Shown here: piece after piece, positions 15,380-23,951 of the stretch
Position numbering within the stretch: the stretch's first letter is position 1
Layout: the number at the start of each line of letters is the position of its first letter
Source: Planctomycetaceae bacterium
Lineage (GTDB): Bacteria; Planctomycetota; Planctomycetia; Planctomycetales; Planctomycetaceae
Direction of reading: 5' to 3'
NCBI GenBank assembly: GCA_900299185.1
Contig: OMIV01000059.1
Span: forward strand, 1 to 64,000
DNA: 64,000 nucleotides
The notes under the pieces: model-generated
What the model saw: only the letters and a program-made list of their open reading frames with translations
Databases searched by the model: none
What the model was told of the DNA's origin: nothing
Program-made: the position numbers and the translations under genes

Positions 15380-16441
15380 TTAGTAATCTTCGATACCGCT
15401 GACCGATTGGCCGAAGCGCTGGCCGTTGGAGGTCAGCAACCGACAGTAAACGTCGGCACTAAGTCCGTCGGCGATTTGCTTGGCCGAACCATCGGCGAAG
15501 CCGTAGATCGAAGTTCCCAGGTGATTGGACGACGGACGCGGTGCATTACCGATTGCCGCATTGAAGTTATTACCCGGCAACGATCGCCAAGGATTACTCG
15601 TTGTCGAGGTATTCAGGCCGGTGCCATAAGACAGTGGCGAGCCAGTGACGGTCTTGAAATCGGTGCCTTGTGCCATTCGCAACGCGAAGGCGAAGTTCCA
15701 CAGATGAGGGGCATAGTTCCAAGTCGTAGACTGCACGTTCTCCGCGAACATGATCGTGTTGGATTGACCGTCGCCCGACGAAATGAAGTCGAGGCTCGTG
15801 CCAGAACGTGCGTCGTAAGTTCCGTTCGAATACGGCTGGAAAAAGACGCCGGTTGATCGAGTGATGCGAATATCGGCAGCAGCAACTCCAGTTGTCGCAT
15901 CCCAGTCGTAGGAGTTATCGCTCGGCGCGGTAGCGACGGCGCCAATGACATTCGATGCCGTATCCCAGTGAGTAGTCGAGACGTAGCCGGCATTAACCGC
16001 GTAACTCAAACCACCAACAACCGCGAAGTTGTTCGAATCGACGGGACATTGGAAAGCTTTCAACGAAATGTTGGTGATTTGATCGCTGGCATTGTCGTGC
16101 TCATCAACAGTTCGCTTGATTTGCGCGTTATCCATGTCGGCCAAAAGAGCCACCGTCCAAGGTCGGTTGATCGTGCTCGGTGAAGCAATCGATGTTTGAA
16201 GCGGATATCGCTGCCAAGCGGTGGGCAGTCGACCGTTCGATCGTGAAGCCAGGTTCAACGTCGCAGTGACGAGCTGCTTCATGTTGTTTTGACACTCGAC
16301 TCGACGAGCGGCAGCACGAGCTTGCTGCACTGCGGGCAGAATCAATGCTGCCAGAGTGGCGATGATCGAAATCACCACCAGCAACTCGATCAGCGTAAAT
16401 CCCTGCCGTTGGGATGCCTTCCGATTGTTGATTCGCTTCAT
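15380..16441 (-). CDS. DUF1559 protein with a type II/IV prepilin-like N-terminus
   Basis: A 353-residue protein. Residues 14-40 contain [20 protein letters not shown] then [15 protein letters not shown], a textbook prepilin cleavage and methylation motif (G/FTLIE) with a hydrophobic pilin helix. The body carries the planctomycete DUF1559 features: [36 protein letters not shown] and a C-terminal [14 protein letters not shown]-like segment (here [14 protein letters not shown]). Such proteins are strongly expanded in planctomycetes and may form pseudopili or surface structures; their role is unproven. ATG 16441 was preferred to an upstream frame extension because TAGGAGT lies 7 bases ahead. It is monocistronic, with a clear terminator. 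Confidence 0.92.
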   Translation of the reverse strand: MKRINNRKASQRQGFTLIELLVVISIIATLAALILPAVQQARAAARRVECQNNMKQLVTATLNLASRSNGRLPTAWQRYPLQTSIASPSTINRPWTVALLADMDNAQIKRTVDEHDNASDQITNISLKAFQCPVDSNNFAVVGGLSYAVNAGYVSTTHWDTASNVIGAVATAPSDNSYDWDATTGVAAADIRITRSTGVFFQPYSNGTYDARSGTSLDFISSGDGQSNTIMFAENVQSTTWNYAPHLWNFAFALRMAQGTDFKTVTGSPLSYGTGLNTSTTSNPWRSLPGNNFNAAIGNAPRPSSNHLGTSIYGFADGSAKQIADGLSADVYCRLLTSNGQRFGQSVSGIEDY

Positions 16442-16831
16442 TGGATTACTCCTACCAGACAAGACGTGAAGAAGAACGCTGACCCGAACATGATTTAGTA
16501 CCACACGTACCGACTTTCAGAAGGATCTGTATTTGATTGCTCACAGACAAATCCACAAGTCGCGGCGGCCATTGTGAAACGAAAACGATTGCGAGCCAAC
16601 AACAGCCTGTTGAACTTTCTCTGAGAATTCTGAGTCGACAGCTGCCATGTCGTTCAACGTGACGGTTGAGGTTGAAATCTCAGTCCGATTCATGCGAACT
16701 GATTCGGACGAGTTTTGGGGATTAGTCCAGAAGAATGAAGAGCCGAAATGCTTTCCAGCAGGGGTCGCACGCATTCGCGGGAGTGCTCGTCGCGGTTGCT
16801 CAGCGAAAGCCATGACGAGCGGTCGGCAGGC
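16442..16831. other. Gene-free region between the DUF1559 and serine hydrolase genes
   Basis: No convincing gene was seen. The first 100 bases upstream of the DUF1559 start should hold its promoter, but no confident hexamers were recognised. Short open frames on both strands lack coding character and recognisable motifs. Confidence 0.45.
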
Positions 16832-17950
16832 TTATTGGGATTGTTCCCTCAATGCCTTTTGAATGGCCGCCGTCAGAGCACTCGATTCTGCAAAACCACA
16901 ATTGCAAAGCACGACCACTCCCCAACCGGAGTCAGGGGCGATCTCTAGCCTCGTCCGAGTTTCAGTCTGCTTGCCGTTGTGAGACACGATCAGGCCGTGA
17001 TCACTTTCAACCGTAAAGCCCAACCCCTTCGCCGTTGCTTCGCCGGTCGAAGTCTTCTGAATGGTCCACATCGAGTCGTAGGTTGAACGACAGAGCAAAT
17101 CGCGACGGATGAGAGCCCGAGCCCATTTGGCAAAGTCACGCACGTTGGACTTAAAGCCCCCCGCTCCATGCTTCCAATAGTGAGCACTTTCAGGAGCCAA
17201 GATCACGTCGCCATTCGGGTTCTTGGTGTAACCCTTCGCCCAATGAGCCTGACCTGTCGTTTCCAGATCGAGCTGAAACGAATCCATCCCCACCGGCTGC
17301 ACGATGTTTCGGCAGACGTACCGCGTGAAGTCCTCGCCAGCAGCTCGCTGCACGACAGCGCTCAGCAACACGTAAGCGTAAGACGAGTACTCACTCTTTG
17401 TGCCAGGCTTGTAGATGAGTGGCGACAAGTTGAAGGTGTCGAGCGAGAGCACCGGGTCCAAATAAGGTCGCTCGCAGCCATACGCCCGCTCGGTCGACAC
17501 GATGCGACCATTCTCGTAGTGAGGGATGCCGCTTTGATGGCAGAGCAACTGCCGAGTCGTAATGACTCCGTCTTTCTCAGGAAACTCGGGGACATACCGA
17601 CGAACGTCGGCGTCGAGATCCAGTTGGCAACGCTCGGCCAATTGCATCGCAGCAACGGCAGCCACCGGTTTCGAGTTCGAAGCCCAATTGATAACGGTGT
17701 CGATCGTAGTCGGAGTCTTGGCTTCACGATTGGCAAGTCCGTATCCGGCGAGGTACACGATCTCGCGGTCTTGAATGATCCCGATCGAAACTCCGACGAG
17801 CTGCTGCTTCTCCATTTCTCGTCGGACTGCAGCATCAACAGCACCCGACGCACGCGTATCCAAAGTTCCTTCACCCGCGAGGGACGAAACAGCGAACGCG
17901 CCCAACACGACGAACGTCATCCAGCAACGTAGCCAAGAGCGAGCCACCAT
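16832..17950 (-). CDS. Secreted serine hydrolase, class C beta-lactamase-like
   Basis: A 372-residue protein. Residues 1-25 are a signal peptide. The domain follows with VGVSIGIIQDREIVYLAGYG, then WASNSKPVAAVAA, giving the S-x-x-K nucleophile motif SNSK (Ser91, Lys94). Later come LLCHQSGIP, KSEYSSYAYVLL and SHNGKQTET (the H-x-G-type third motif). This is the PF00144 family of esterases, DD-peptidases and class C beta-lactamases. The second motif is Y-S-S where Y-x-N is usual, so the activity may differ; an esterase or peptidase role is as likely as beta-lactam hydrolysis. ATG 17950 was preferred to one 33 bases upstream because AAGGA precedes it and a good signal peptide starts there. Confidence 0.85.
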   Translation of the reverse strand: MVARSWLRCWMTFVVLGAFAVSSLAGEGTLDTRASGAVDAAVRREMEKQQLVGVSIGIIQDREIVYLAGYGLANREAKTPTTIDTVINWASNSKPVAAVAAMQLAERCQLDLDADVRRYVPEFPEKDGVITTRQLLCHQSGIPHYENGRIVSTERAYGCERPYLDPVLSLDTFNLSPLIYKPGTKSEYSSYAYVLLSAVVQRAAGEDFTRYVCRNIVQPVGMDSFQLDLETTGQAHWAKGYTKNPNGDVILAPESAHYWKHGAGGFKSNVRDFAKWARALIRRDLLCRSTYDSMWTIQKTSTGEATAKGLGFTVESDHGLIVSHNGKQTETRTRLEIAPDSGWGVVVLCNCGFAESSALTAAIQKALREQSQ

Positions 17951-18085
17951 GCGCGGTTCCTTGATCTCAGGTGAAAATGCCAAACCGCGACCATTCGAGG
18001 AACAGTGCTCGGTTACGAACGAGTTCTATCGCCGTACCGAGTTCCTCAAAGAGTCGCGGTTCTGATTCAAGAGTAGTGGTTTGGG

Positions 18086-18310
18086 TTATCGAGTCCCCAC
18101 CGTTCGCTTGCGGCTGCATTCGCGGGCGAGATACGCCAATCGCACCAACGTGGGACGGTCGTAGAGCGGCAGACGCTGAGCCACATCAGGTCCCATATGT
18201 GGCATGTCAGCGCGACGAATGACATCAGCCAAGGCCTGATGTTCTAGGGCCTCAATGGCGTCGTTCGTCAGACCGACTGGCAGTTCGATTTTGGGAGTTG
18301 CCATCTTCAT
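18086..18310 (-). CDS. Small unknown protein (about 74 residues)
   Basis: Starts MKMATPKIELPVGLTNDAIE, then ALADVIRRADMPHMGPDVAQ and RPTLVRLAYLARECSR. It is mostly helical, charged and without membrane segments. AGTGAGG lies 7 bases before ATG 18310. The composition and clear start suggest a real gene, but no family was recognised. It stands alone between the serine hydrolase and flagellin genes on the same strand. Confidence 0.45.
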   Translation of the reverse strand: MKMATPKIELPVGLTNDAIEALEHQALADVIRRADMPHMGPDVAQRLPLYDRPTLVRLAYLARECSRKRTVGTR

Positions 18311-18596
18311 GAAGAGCCTCACTGGATTGAGCGTGACATGAACTCAAGCGATGCGTGCCGACTTGATGGTGTCGGATCACGGCGATGAGGAGTGATCGCT
18401 TATCTCAAACCTAGATGAAGATTGGCTATCAGCGGCGATGAAGTCCGAGTGTTTCCCAAACGCAACACGAGCCGCTCGTTCAAAACGCTCGTCATGACGA
18501 TTGAACGGCGCGACGCCGAACGACCCGAGTTTTCGCTGCAACAGCTTCAATTAGACCACTACCAAACGTCGAAGCACACAATGAGCAAGTCGGCCA

Positions 18597-18641
18597 TAAA
18601 AAACGAGAGCGGCGTCTCGGTGTTGTCCGAGACGCCGCTTC
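18597..18641 (-). terminator. Rho-independent terminator of the flagellin gene
   Basis: On the minus strand, AGCGGCGTCTCGG and CCGAGACGCCGCT form a perfect 13-base-pair stem around a 6-base loop, followed by CTCGTTTTTTAT. It lies 30 bases after the flagellin stop. It is the strongest terminator in the window and fits a highly expressed gene. Confidence 0.92.
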
Positions 18642-18670
18642 GTTGTTGAGATTCAAGACTTCAAACCGAG

Positions 18671-20446
18671 TTACCTCAGCAAGGACAGAACTTGCTGCGG
18701 ACCTTGGTTCGCAATCGACAAGACCGAGATACTTGCTTGGGAGAGAATCTGGGACTTGGTGAGGTTGGCCGACTCCTGTGCGAAGTCCGTATCAGCGATA
18801 TCGCTACGGGCTTCAGACAGGTTCTCAAGAGCAACGCCCAGTGCGGACACGTTGGTCTCGATGACGTTCTTCTGAAGAGCACCCAACCGACCTCGCAGTG
18901 TCGAGACTCGTTCGAGCGACTCGTCCACAATCTTGACGAGGTCTGCACCCGACACTGATTGGCCGACGTCTTTCAAGCTCTTGCCACCACCCGTTCCGAG
19001 TTCGAAGAGCTTACCCGTCACACCACCCAGACGAGCAGTGTTCACGGCTTCGATACCGACGTTGAGCTGGCCGTTCGAAGACACTTGGTCGTTGATTTGG
19101 AACAACGCACCGCCACCGGTCACGTTCACCGTGGTAGTCGTACCAACGGAGTTCGCAGATTCGGTGAAGGTCAGCGAGGCATCCAAAGCAGCGGTCTTCA
19201 CCGAAGCCTTCAAGCCCTTACCAACCGCCGTGTTACCGTTGATACTGGCGATGATGTCGCTGCCTGCATCACGGCTGACTGCCGAACCAGCCGAGTTCTT
19301 TGTCGCGAAGGTGCCGCTCAAGGTCTTGAATTCCACGAAGGAATCAGAGCCGAACTCTTCGCTGGTGAAGGTTAGCTTACCTTTGTTCTTACCGGTCGTA
19401 ACCGCGTTCGTACCCGCAGCAAAGGCATCGCCCGCGGTGCCAGACTTCGCAACAGTGACGAGCGAACTCGCGTCAGTGCTATTCGCGATCGCGTTGACGA
19501 TGTCATCGTTCGTAGCTGTTGAGCCAGCACCGGCATCGCCGAGTTCAATCGTGATTGTCGCGGTACCAGTACCAACACCAGTCACACTGGTAACCGAAGT
19601 TCCAGAGCTTGCGGTGCTATCCGCGAACACGATGCTGATGTCGTCACCGGTCGCACGTCGTTCGGTGAAGGTCAGGGTATCGGTGCCAGCACTCGCGACC
19701 GAAGCTGTGCCCTTAACCGCTGCCGTTGTGACTTCGGCTTTCACGCCGGTGGCATCGGAGATGGAGTTCACAGCGTCAGCGATGTCGTCGATCTCAGCGT
19801 TCTTATCGAAGAACAGCACTTGGCTTCCGCGTTTACCTGCAACTTCGAAGTTCAGGTCAGAGGTTGGAGCACCTTCGGCGTAGGTCAAAGTGCCCTTCTT
19901 CGCCGCCGTCACAACGCTCGCACTGACAGCGATCGAGTTGCTCGTACCGAAGAACGCTTCGTTGACTTGGTAGTCGCTGAGTTCAGCGGCGTCGCCCGAA
20001 GTCAACTGAGTGGTGAAGGACTTCGAACCATCGATCAGCTTGTCGCCATTGAACGTGGTGTTCTGCGAGATGCGATTGATGGCTGACAGAGCGGTGTCGA
20101 TCTGAGATTGATTGGCTTCAATTTCCGAATCGGACAACGCACCAGAGTTCAAGCCTTCCTGAACCAGTCCGCGAACCTGATTCAACAGTCCGCCGATTTC
20201 ACCAAGAGCACCATCAGCCGTCGCAATCACGTTGCTGGCTCGGTTGCTGTTCTTGATCGACTGGTCGATCGCCGTGATCTGCATCCGCAAACCTTCGCTG
20301 GCGATGATGCCTGCGGGTGCGTCTTTACCTCGGTTGATCTTGCTACCGGTCGAGAGCCGCTCGAGCGTCGTGTTCAACGACTTCGACGCTTGGTTCAAGT
20401 AGCGAAGGCCTCGAGTGGAAGCGGTATTCGTAGCAATTCGTGTCAT
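18671..20446 (-). CDS. Flagellin
   Basis: A 591-residue protein with the conserved flagellin N-terminus MTRIATNTASTRGLRYLNQA, LERLSTGSKINRGKDAPAG and IASEGLRMQITAIDQSIKNS, and the conserved C-terminus RGRLGALQKNVIETNVSAL, ENLSEARSDIADTDFAQE and QGPQQVLSLLR. These coiled ends form the D0/D1 core of the filament. The centre (about 160-480) is a Ser/Thr/Ala/Gly-rich variable region. It contains a Flagellin_IN-like motif (GSQVLFFDKNAEIDDIADAV) and repeated sheet-forming LTFTE/LTFTS segments. AGGAAAGG precedes the ATG. The long gene-free region upstream and strong terminator suggest a single-gene unit. At 591 residues it is longer than the 280-500 typical of many flagellins. Confidence 0.95.
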   Translation of the reverse strand: MTRIATNTASTRGLRYLNQASKSLNTTLERLSTGSKINRGKDAPAGIIASEGLRMQITAIDQSIKNSNRASNVIATADGALGEIGGLLNQVRGLVQEGLNSGALSDSEIEANQSQIDTALSAINRISQNTTFNGDKLIDGSKSFTTQLTSGDAAELSDYQVNEAFFGTSNSIAVSASVVTAAKKGTLTYAEGAPTSDLNFEVAGKRGSQVLFFDKNAEIDDIADAVNSISDATGVKAEVTTAAVKGTASVASAGTDTLTFTERRATGDDISIVFADSTASSGTSVTSVTGVGTGTATITIELGDAGAGSTATNDDIVNAIANSTDASSLVTVAKSGTAGDAFAAGTNAVTTGKNKGKLTFTSEEFGSDSFVEFKTLSGTFATKNSAGSAVSRDAGSDIIASINGNTAVGKGLKASVKTAALDASLTFTESANSVGTTTTVNVTGGGALFQINDQVSSNGQLNVGIEAVNTARLGGVTGKLFELGTGGGKSLKDVGQSVSGADLVKIVDESLERVSTLRGRLGALQKNVIETNVSALGVALENLSEARSDIADTDFAQESANLTKSQILSQASISVLSIANQGPQQVLSLLR

Positions 20447-21413
20447 GGGGAAAAGCCTTTCCTAAGGTTACCTGGTCGTGCCCTGGGTCCTCAGGAACCT
20501 CCGAAAAACGACCGCTTGGCGGCGGTCCGAACAACGTTCGCGTGAGGTGCCGTATGACGTTACTCGCCGCCGGCGGTGGTTCCGTAGGGCCTCGGAAGGA
20601 TGAATCTCAACAGTTCTCCGATCACTCTCCCGAGACATCCATTGCCTCGTTTGATCTTCCCGATGAACTCGCGTTCTTGGTTTCGCGTCGTCCTGTAACC
20701 GGTCACAAGACTCGCGATCTGATCGAACCACACACTCCCGGCAGCTTGCATCATGCTCGCTACTTCGAACCGTGATTCAGCCAACCAATGAATGCGATGT
20801 CGCATCTGGAATCGGCCATCGCAGGAAATATCGGTCATGTTTCGACCAACCAGGGATGCGAGGACGGGCCGGTTTGGCGTTTTAGATAGGATTACGCCTA
20901 ACGCCTGAAAGCCTGGGGCAAACGCCTTAGCGAGCGGCGCGATGAGCCCGCTACAAGCGGCACGACCAGTCCACCCTCGCGGCGACAAGAGACGTGCCGG
21001 GCACCGTCAAAGGGAGAAACGCGCGGCTCCATCAACTTTGTCTGTCATTTAAACGACAGTTGAAAGTGAGCATCTCGCAAAGACCAACGCGGACCACTTC
21101 GGCTCTCGCTCAGCCTGCGAACAGGTGCTCGTGCATTCGACGGCGAGCTGATTCGGTTGCGGTCTCAACCGGCATTGGCCACGGCACGCTCTTGAAGCGC
21201 ATCTCTATGGCGAATCATTAACGAAGCACGGAAAACGGGACTCACACAGAGGCGCGGAGAACACAGAGAAGAATGAGTCCTAAAACTCTCCAAACTCTGC
21301 GTCCCCTGCTACTCTGCGAGAGGCATTCCCAGCCAGATCGCGTCGTGATCGACACGCACGGGAAGAAGCTGTGACTTGGAACTGACGAAATCGGCCAGCG
21401 CAACACAATCGAC
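20447..21413. other. Nearly 1 kb without a convincing gene, upstream of flagellin
   Basis: The region should hold the flagellin promoter. Several CCGAT-like -10 fragments of the sigma-28 type occur on the minus strand around 20800-20850, but none has a TAAA box at the right distance. A minus-strand frame from 20838 to 20560 (MTDISCDGRFQMRHRIHWLA start) has fairly normal codons and might be a small gene, but nothing in it was recognised. A family A repeat lies at 21240-21322. Confidence 0.4.
21240..21322. repeat. Dispersed palindromic repeat, family A (copy 4)
   Basis: The left arm ACTCACACAGAGGCGCGGAG continues with AACACAGAGAAGAATGAG. The right arm has CTCTCCAAACTCTGCGTCCC then CTGCTACTCTGCGAGAG. 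The arms are imperfect complements built on the same CAGAGGCG/CTCTGCG units as the other copies. Confidence 0.6.
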
Positions 21414-22757
21414 CTACGCCAACTCCCAGCCTTTGCGGTACTCGCGGCGGATGAAGCGGTCGGCTTCGGGAGCGTTCGGGCATCGCAAGTTGGCGGCGTC
21501 CCATGCCAGTTTCTTGCCGACTCGATAGGCCACGTTCCCTAGGTGATTGGCTTCGGTCAGCCAGCCGGAGTACTCGAAGTCGCAGCTTGCGGGCTTACCG
21601 GCCTTGATGGCCTGTAACCATTCTTGCTGCTGACCGGGAGACGCGGGCAAGAACGGCTCGGGACGTTTGAAGTCCTTGAACTTGTCCTCGGGCAAGAGCA
21701 CGTGCTTGCCATAGTCGGACAGCAACATGCCGTTATCACCGATGAAGAGCACCGCACTGTCCCACTTCGGAATGCCTCCGTTGGTCCAGATCTCGGGCTT
21801 GTTCGTGCCCTGGTACCACGTGAGTTTCACCGGCGGCATATCTCCGCGAGCACCGTACTCGTAAGTGGCCTGCATCGAGGCTGGAGCCAAGTCGGGATGA
21901 GCAGGCGGCCCCGAGGCTTCGATCGCCAGCGGAGCTTGCAGCTTCAGCGCCCAGAACGGCAGATCGTTCCAATGGCTGCCCAAGTCCGACATCGTGCCGC
22001 TGCCCCATTCCCACCACCGATACCACTTCGGACCGGGGAAGTAGACGTTGTGAAACGCTCGCTCGGGAGCAGGCCCCAGCCACAGATCCCAATGCAAACC
22101 TGGCGGCACAGGAGATGAGTCCTTTGGTCGGTCTTGCGCGAAGACAATGTCTCGATGCTGCTTGGCGATCTCTTCGGAAGGCTGCCACCCCCAAGCTCGC
22201 GAGACCCACACATGAGCTTCTCGAACCGGTCCGATCGCGCCGGTCTGAATGAGTTCCACAACCCGGCGATAATTGGCACCAGAGTGAATCTGGATGCCCA
22301 TCTGAGTTGTGACGTTTGCCTTCTTCGCAGCTTCGCGGATGACCCGAGCTTCCCAGACGTTGTGAGTCAGCGGCTTCTCACAATAGACGTGCTTACCAGC
22401 TTTCAACGCAGCCAGAGTCGCAAAGGCATGCGTGTGCTCGCAGGTGCTAACTGTCACCGCGTCGAACTCTTCGGGCTTCGCAAACATCTCGCGGAAGTCG
22501 ACGAACTTCTTGGCTTGAGGATGCGCCATAGCCGCGCGATCCAGATTGGGTTCATAGACATCGCACAGAGCCACGATGTTTTCTGTCGCGGCGCAAGCCC
22601 CCAGGTTTGAACCGCCGCGACCTCCCGAACCAATCACCGCGATGTTGAGCTTCGAATTGAGATCGCGACCACGCAAGATCGCTGGAGCTGCAAACGTGGC
22701 TGCGGCGGCAGCGGACGTCTGCAAGAACCAGCGACGATTCAGAGAACTCGAACGCAT
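21414..22757 (-). CDS. Secreted Gfo/Idh/MocA-family oxidoreductase
   Basis: A 447-residue protein. The leader [20 protein letters not shown] (7-26) is Tat-like. The Rossmann domain has [15 protein letters not shown] (38-51) for NAD(P), [20 protein letters not shown] and [15 protein letters not shown], with the family Glu-Lys-Pro at 127-129. The C-terminal domain has [20 protein letters not shown] and W-D-L-W-L-G, typical of the planctomycete subfamily. These enzymes oxidise or reduce sugars and related alcohols. A periplasmic location implies that the folded protein is exported with bound cofactor. AGGAG precedes ATG 22757. The gene is divergent from the alpha/beta hydrolase-like gene, with 144 bases between their starts. 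Confidence 0.9.
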   Translation of the reverse strand: MRSSSLNRRWFLQTSAAAAATFAAPAILRGRDLNSKLNIAVIGSGGRGGSNLGACAATENIVALCDVYEPNLDRAAMAHPQAKKFVDFREMFAKPEEFDAVTVSTCEHTHAFATLAALKAGKHVYCEKPLTHNVWEARVIREAAKKANVTTQMGIQIHSGANYRRVVELIQTGAIGPVREAHVWVSRAWGWQPSEEIAKQHRDIVFAQDRPKDSSPVPPGLHWDLWLGPAPERAFHNVYFPGPKWYRWWEWGSGTMSDLGSHWNDLPFWALKLQAPLAIEASGPPAHPDLAPASMQATYEYGARGDMPPVKLTWYQGTNKPEIWTNGGIPKWDSAVLFIGDNGMLLSDYGKHVLLPEDKFKDFKRPEPFLPASPGQQQEWLQAIKAGKPASCDFEYSGWLTEANHLGNVAYRVGKKLAWDAANLRCPNAPEADRFIRREYRKGWELA

Positions 22758-22901
22758 GCAATGTCTCCTGAGGCGAGTGATGAAATGCGGGGCTGGGTTT
22801 GTGGCGAGTCAGGAGTTCGACTCGCAAGAGTTAGCCCGACTCGTTCTCTACACTCCGCCGCACTTGCTTGGTCGACAGCCTTCTCTCGATTGAACGCCCT
22901 C

Positions 22902-23795
22902 ATGGAATCATCCGAGTCTTCTTCAGCTTCAAGCCCTCTGAATCTCGCCCCGCCGGCACCGTCTTGTCCGCCGCCGCTGGCGTGGACTCAGGTGTTAGAA
23001 CAATTCCGCGCTGCAGCCGTCCCCTTCGAAGTGGCTGGAGATGGCGAGCCCATTCGCGGATTGACTTTCGGCTCGGGGCAGCCGTTGTATGTGCTCAACG
23101 CTTGGAGCGGCACGTCGGAAGTCTTCTGCTTGATGGCGTGGCTCTTGCGCGAGCAGTTCCGTTTGGTGCTGATCGACTATCCGCAGTCAGCTCGTAATTG
23201 GGACACCTTCAAAGATTGCCCTGCTCGCGTGGCGACGTTTCTAGGAGACGAGCATTACGACCTACTGGCAACGGGCTTTGGCAGCGTGCCCGCATTGCTG
23301 CAAGCGCTGACTCCAGCCACGGGACTACGACGGCTCGTGCTGCAAAGTTCCATCGTGAGCTATCGCTTGTCATGGTTGGAACGAGCCGGCGCGGCTGTGT
23401 TCTCCGTCTTGCCGGCGAGCATTCGCAACGCCTTCTTCCGCACGCGATTGCTCTACAGCCAACACCGGTTGTGGTTCCCGCCGATTGATGAGACGCGCTG
23501 GCAGTTCCTCGCCGCCAACTGTTTGCAGACTCCGCTGAAGGTGGTGGCGCAGCGGTTCCGTCTGCTGCATGGATTAGATCTTACAAGCCGCCTGAAGGAT
23601 GTGCGTCAGCCGGTGCTGCTCGTCGATTGCGAAGGCGAACCTCAGCGCAACAAGCAGGCCAACCAAGTACTCGGCAGAGAACTCCCGGATGCGACTTACG
23701 AAGCCGTCCCGAATTGCGGACAAGTCCCGCATGTAACTCACCCACATCGCTTAGCCGGGTTGTTGAAGAAGTTCTTGTTGCCTCAAGAGTCTTGA
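22902..23795 (+). CDS. Alpha/beta-hydrolase-like protein lacking a normal nucleophile elbow
   Basis: A 297-residue protein. After a Ser/Pro-rich start, the fold shows GQPLYVLNAWSGTSEVFCLM, FRLVLIDYPQSAR, YDLLATGFGSVPALLQAL, RRLVLQSSIVSYRLSW, RQPVLLVDCEGEPQ and HVTHPHRLAGLLKKFL. This is the order of an alpha/beta hydrolase. At the nucleophile elbow the sequence is G-F-G-S-V in place of G-x-S-x-G, so the protein is probably not a standard hydrolase; it could be a binding protein such as maspardin-like members of the fold. The start is uncertain: ATG 22902 has no strong ribosome-binding site, and an open frame extends upstream into the neighbouring gene. Confidence 0.65.
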   Translation: MESSESSSASSPLNLAPPAPSCPPPLAWTQVLEQFRAAAVPFEVAGDGEPIRGLTFGSGQPLYVLNAWSGTSEVFCLMAWLLREQFRLVLIDYPQSARNWDTFKDCPARVATFLGDEHYDLLATGFGSVPALLQALTPATGLRRLVLQSSIVSYRLSWLERAGAAVFSVLPASIRNAFFRTRLLYSQHRLWFPPIDETRWQFLAANCLQTPLKVVAQRFRLLHGLDLTSRLKDVRQPVLLVDCEGEPQRNKQANQVLGRELPDATYEAVPNCGQVPHVTHPHRLAGLLKKFLLPQES

Positions 23796-23829
23796 GTGAC
23801 GTTTCCGACAAGAGTGGCGTTTCACCGTG

Positions 23830-23890
23830 GGGCAGGTTTCCAACCTGGCTGTTTCGTAGCAGTTTCGCAGGTTGAAAACCTACGCCACGA
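23830..23890. repeat. Dispersed inverted repeat, family C (GTAGGTTTTCAACCTG type)
   Basis: GGCAGGTTTCCAACCTGGC is followed about 20 bases later by GCAGGTTGAAAACCTACGCC. Each half is itself a small palindrome around AGGTT..AACCT. A related sequence, CGTGGCGTAGGTTTCTAACC, is cut off by the right edge of the window. It lies between the convergent hydrolase-like and DUF1501 genes. Confidence 0.55.
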
Positions 23891-23951
23891 ACATTCGTCG
23901 GCAACGTGTTAAGTGCGTTTCAACACGGACCTCTCTCACTGACCATCGTTC

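Noticed and set aside
17168-17932. + strand open frame of 254 codons
   Set aside because: It is antisense to the serine hydrolase and has no domain features.
18933-19883. Long + strand open frame of 316 codons
   Set aside because: It is antisense to the variable region of flagellin; the Pro/Val/Ala/Thr repetition mirrors the Ala/Gly/Thr codons of the real gene.
20560-20838. Possible small minus-strand gene upstream of flagellin
   Set aside because: The codons look acceptable but no motif, ribosome-binding site or homology cue was found; it is mentioned only in the description of the gap.
20447-20960. Sigma-28 promoter for flagellin
   Set aside because: CCGAT-like -10 fragments occur, but no TAAA box was found at the required distance.
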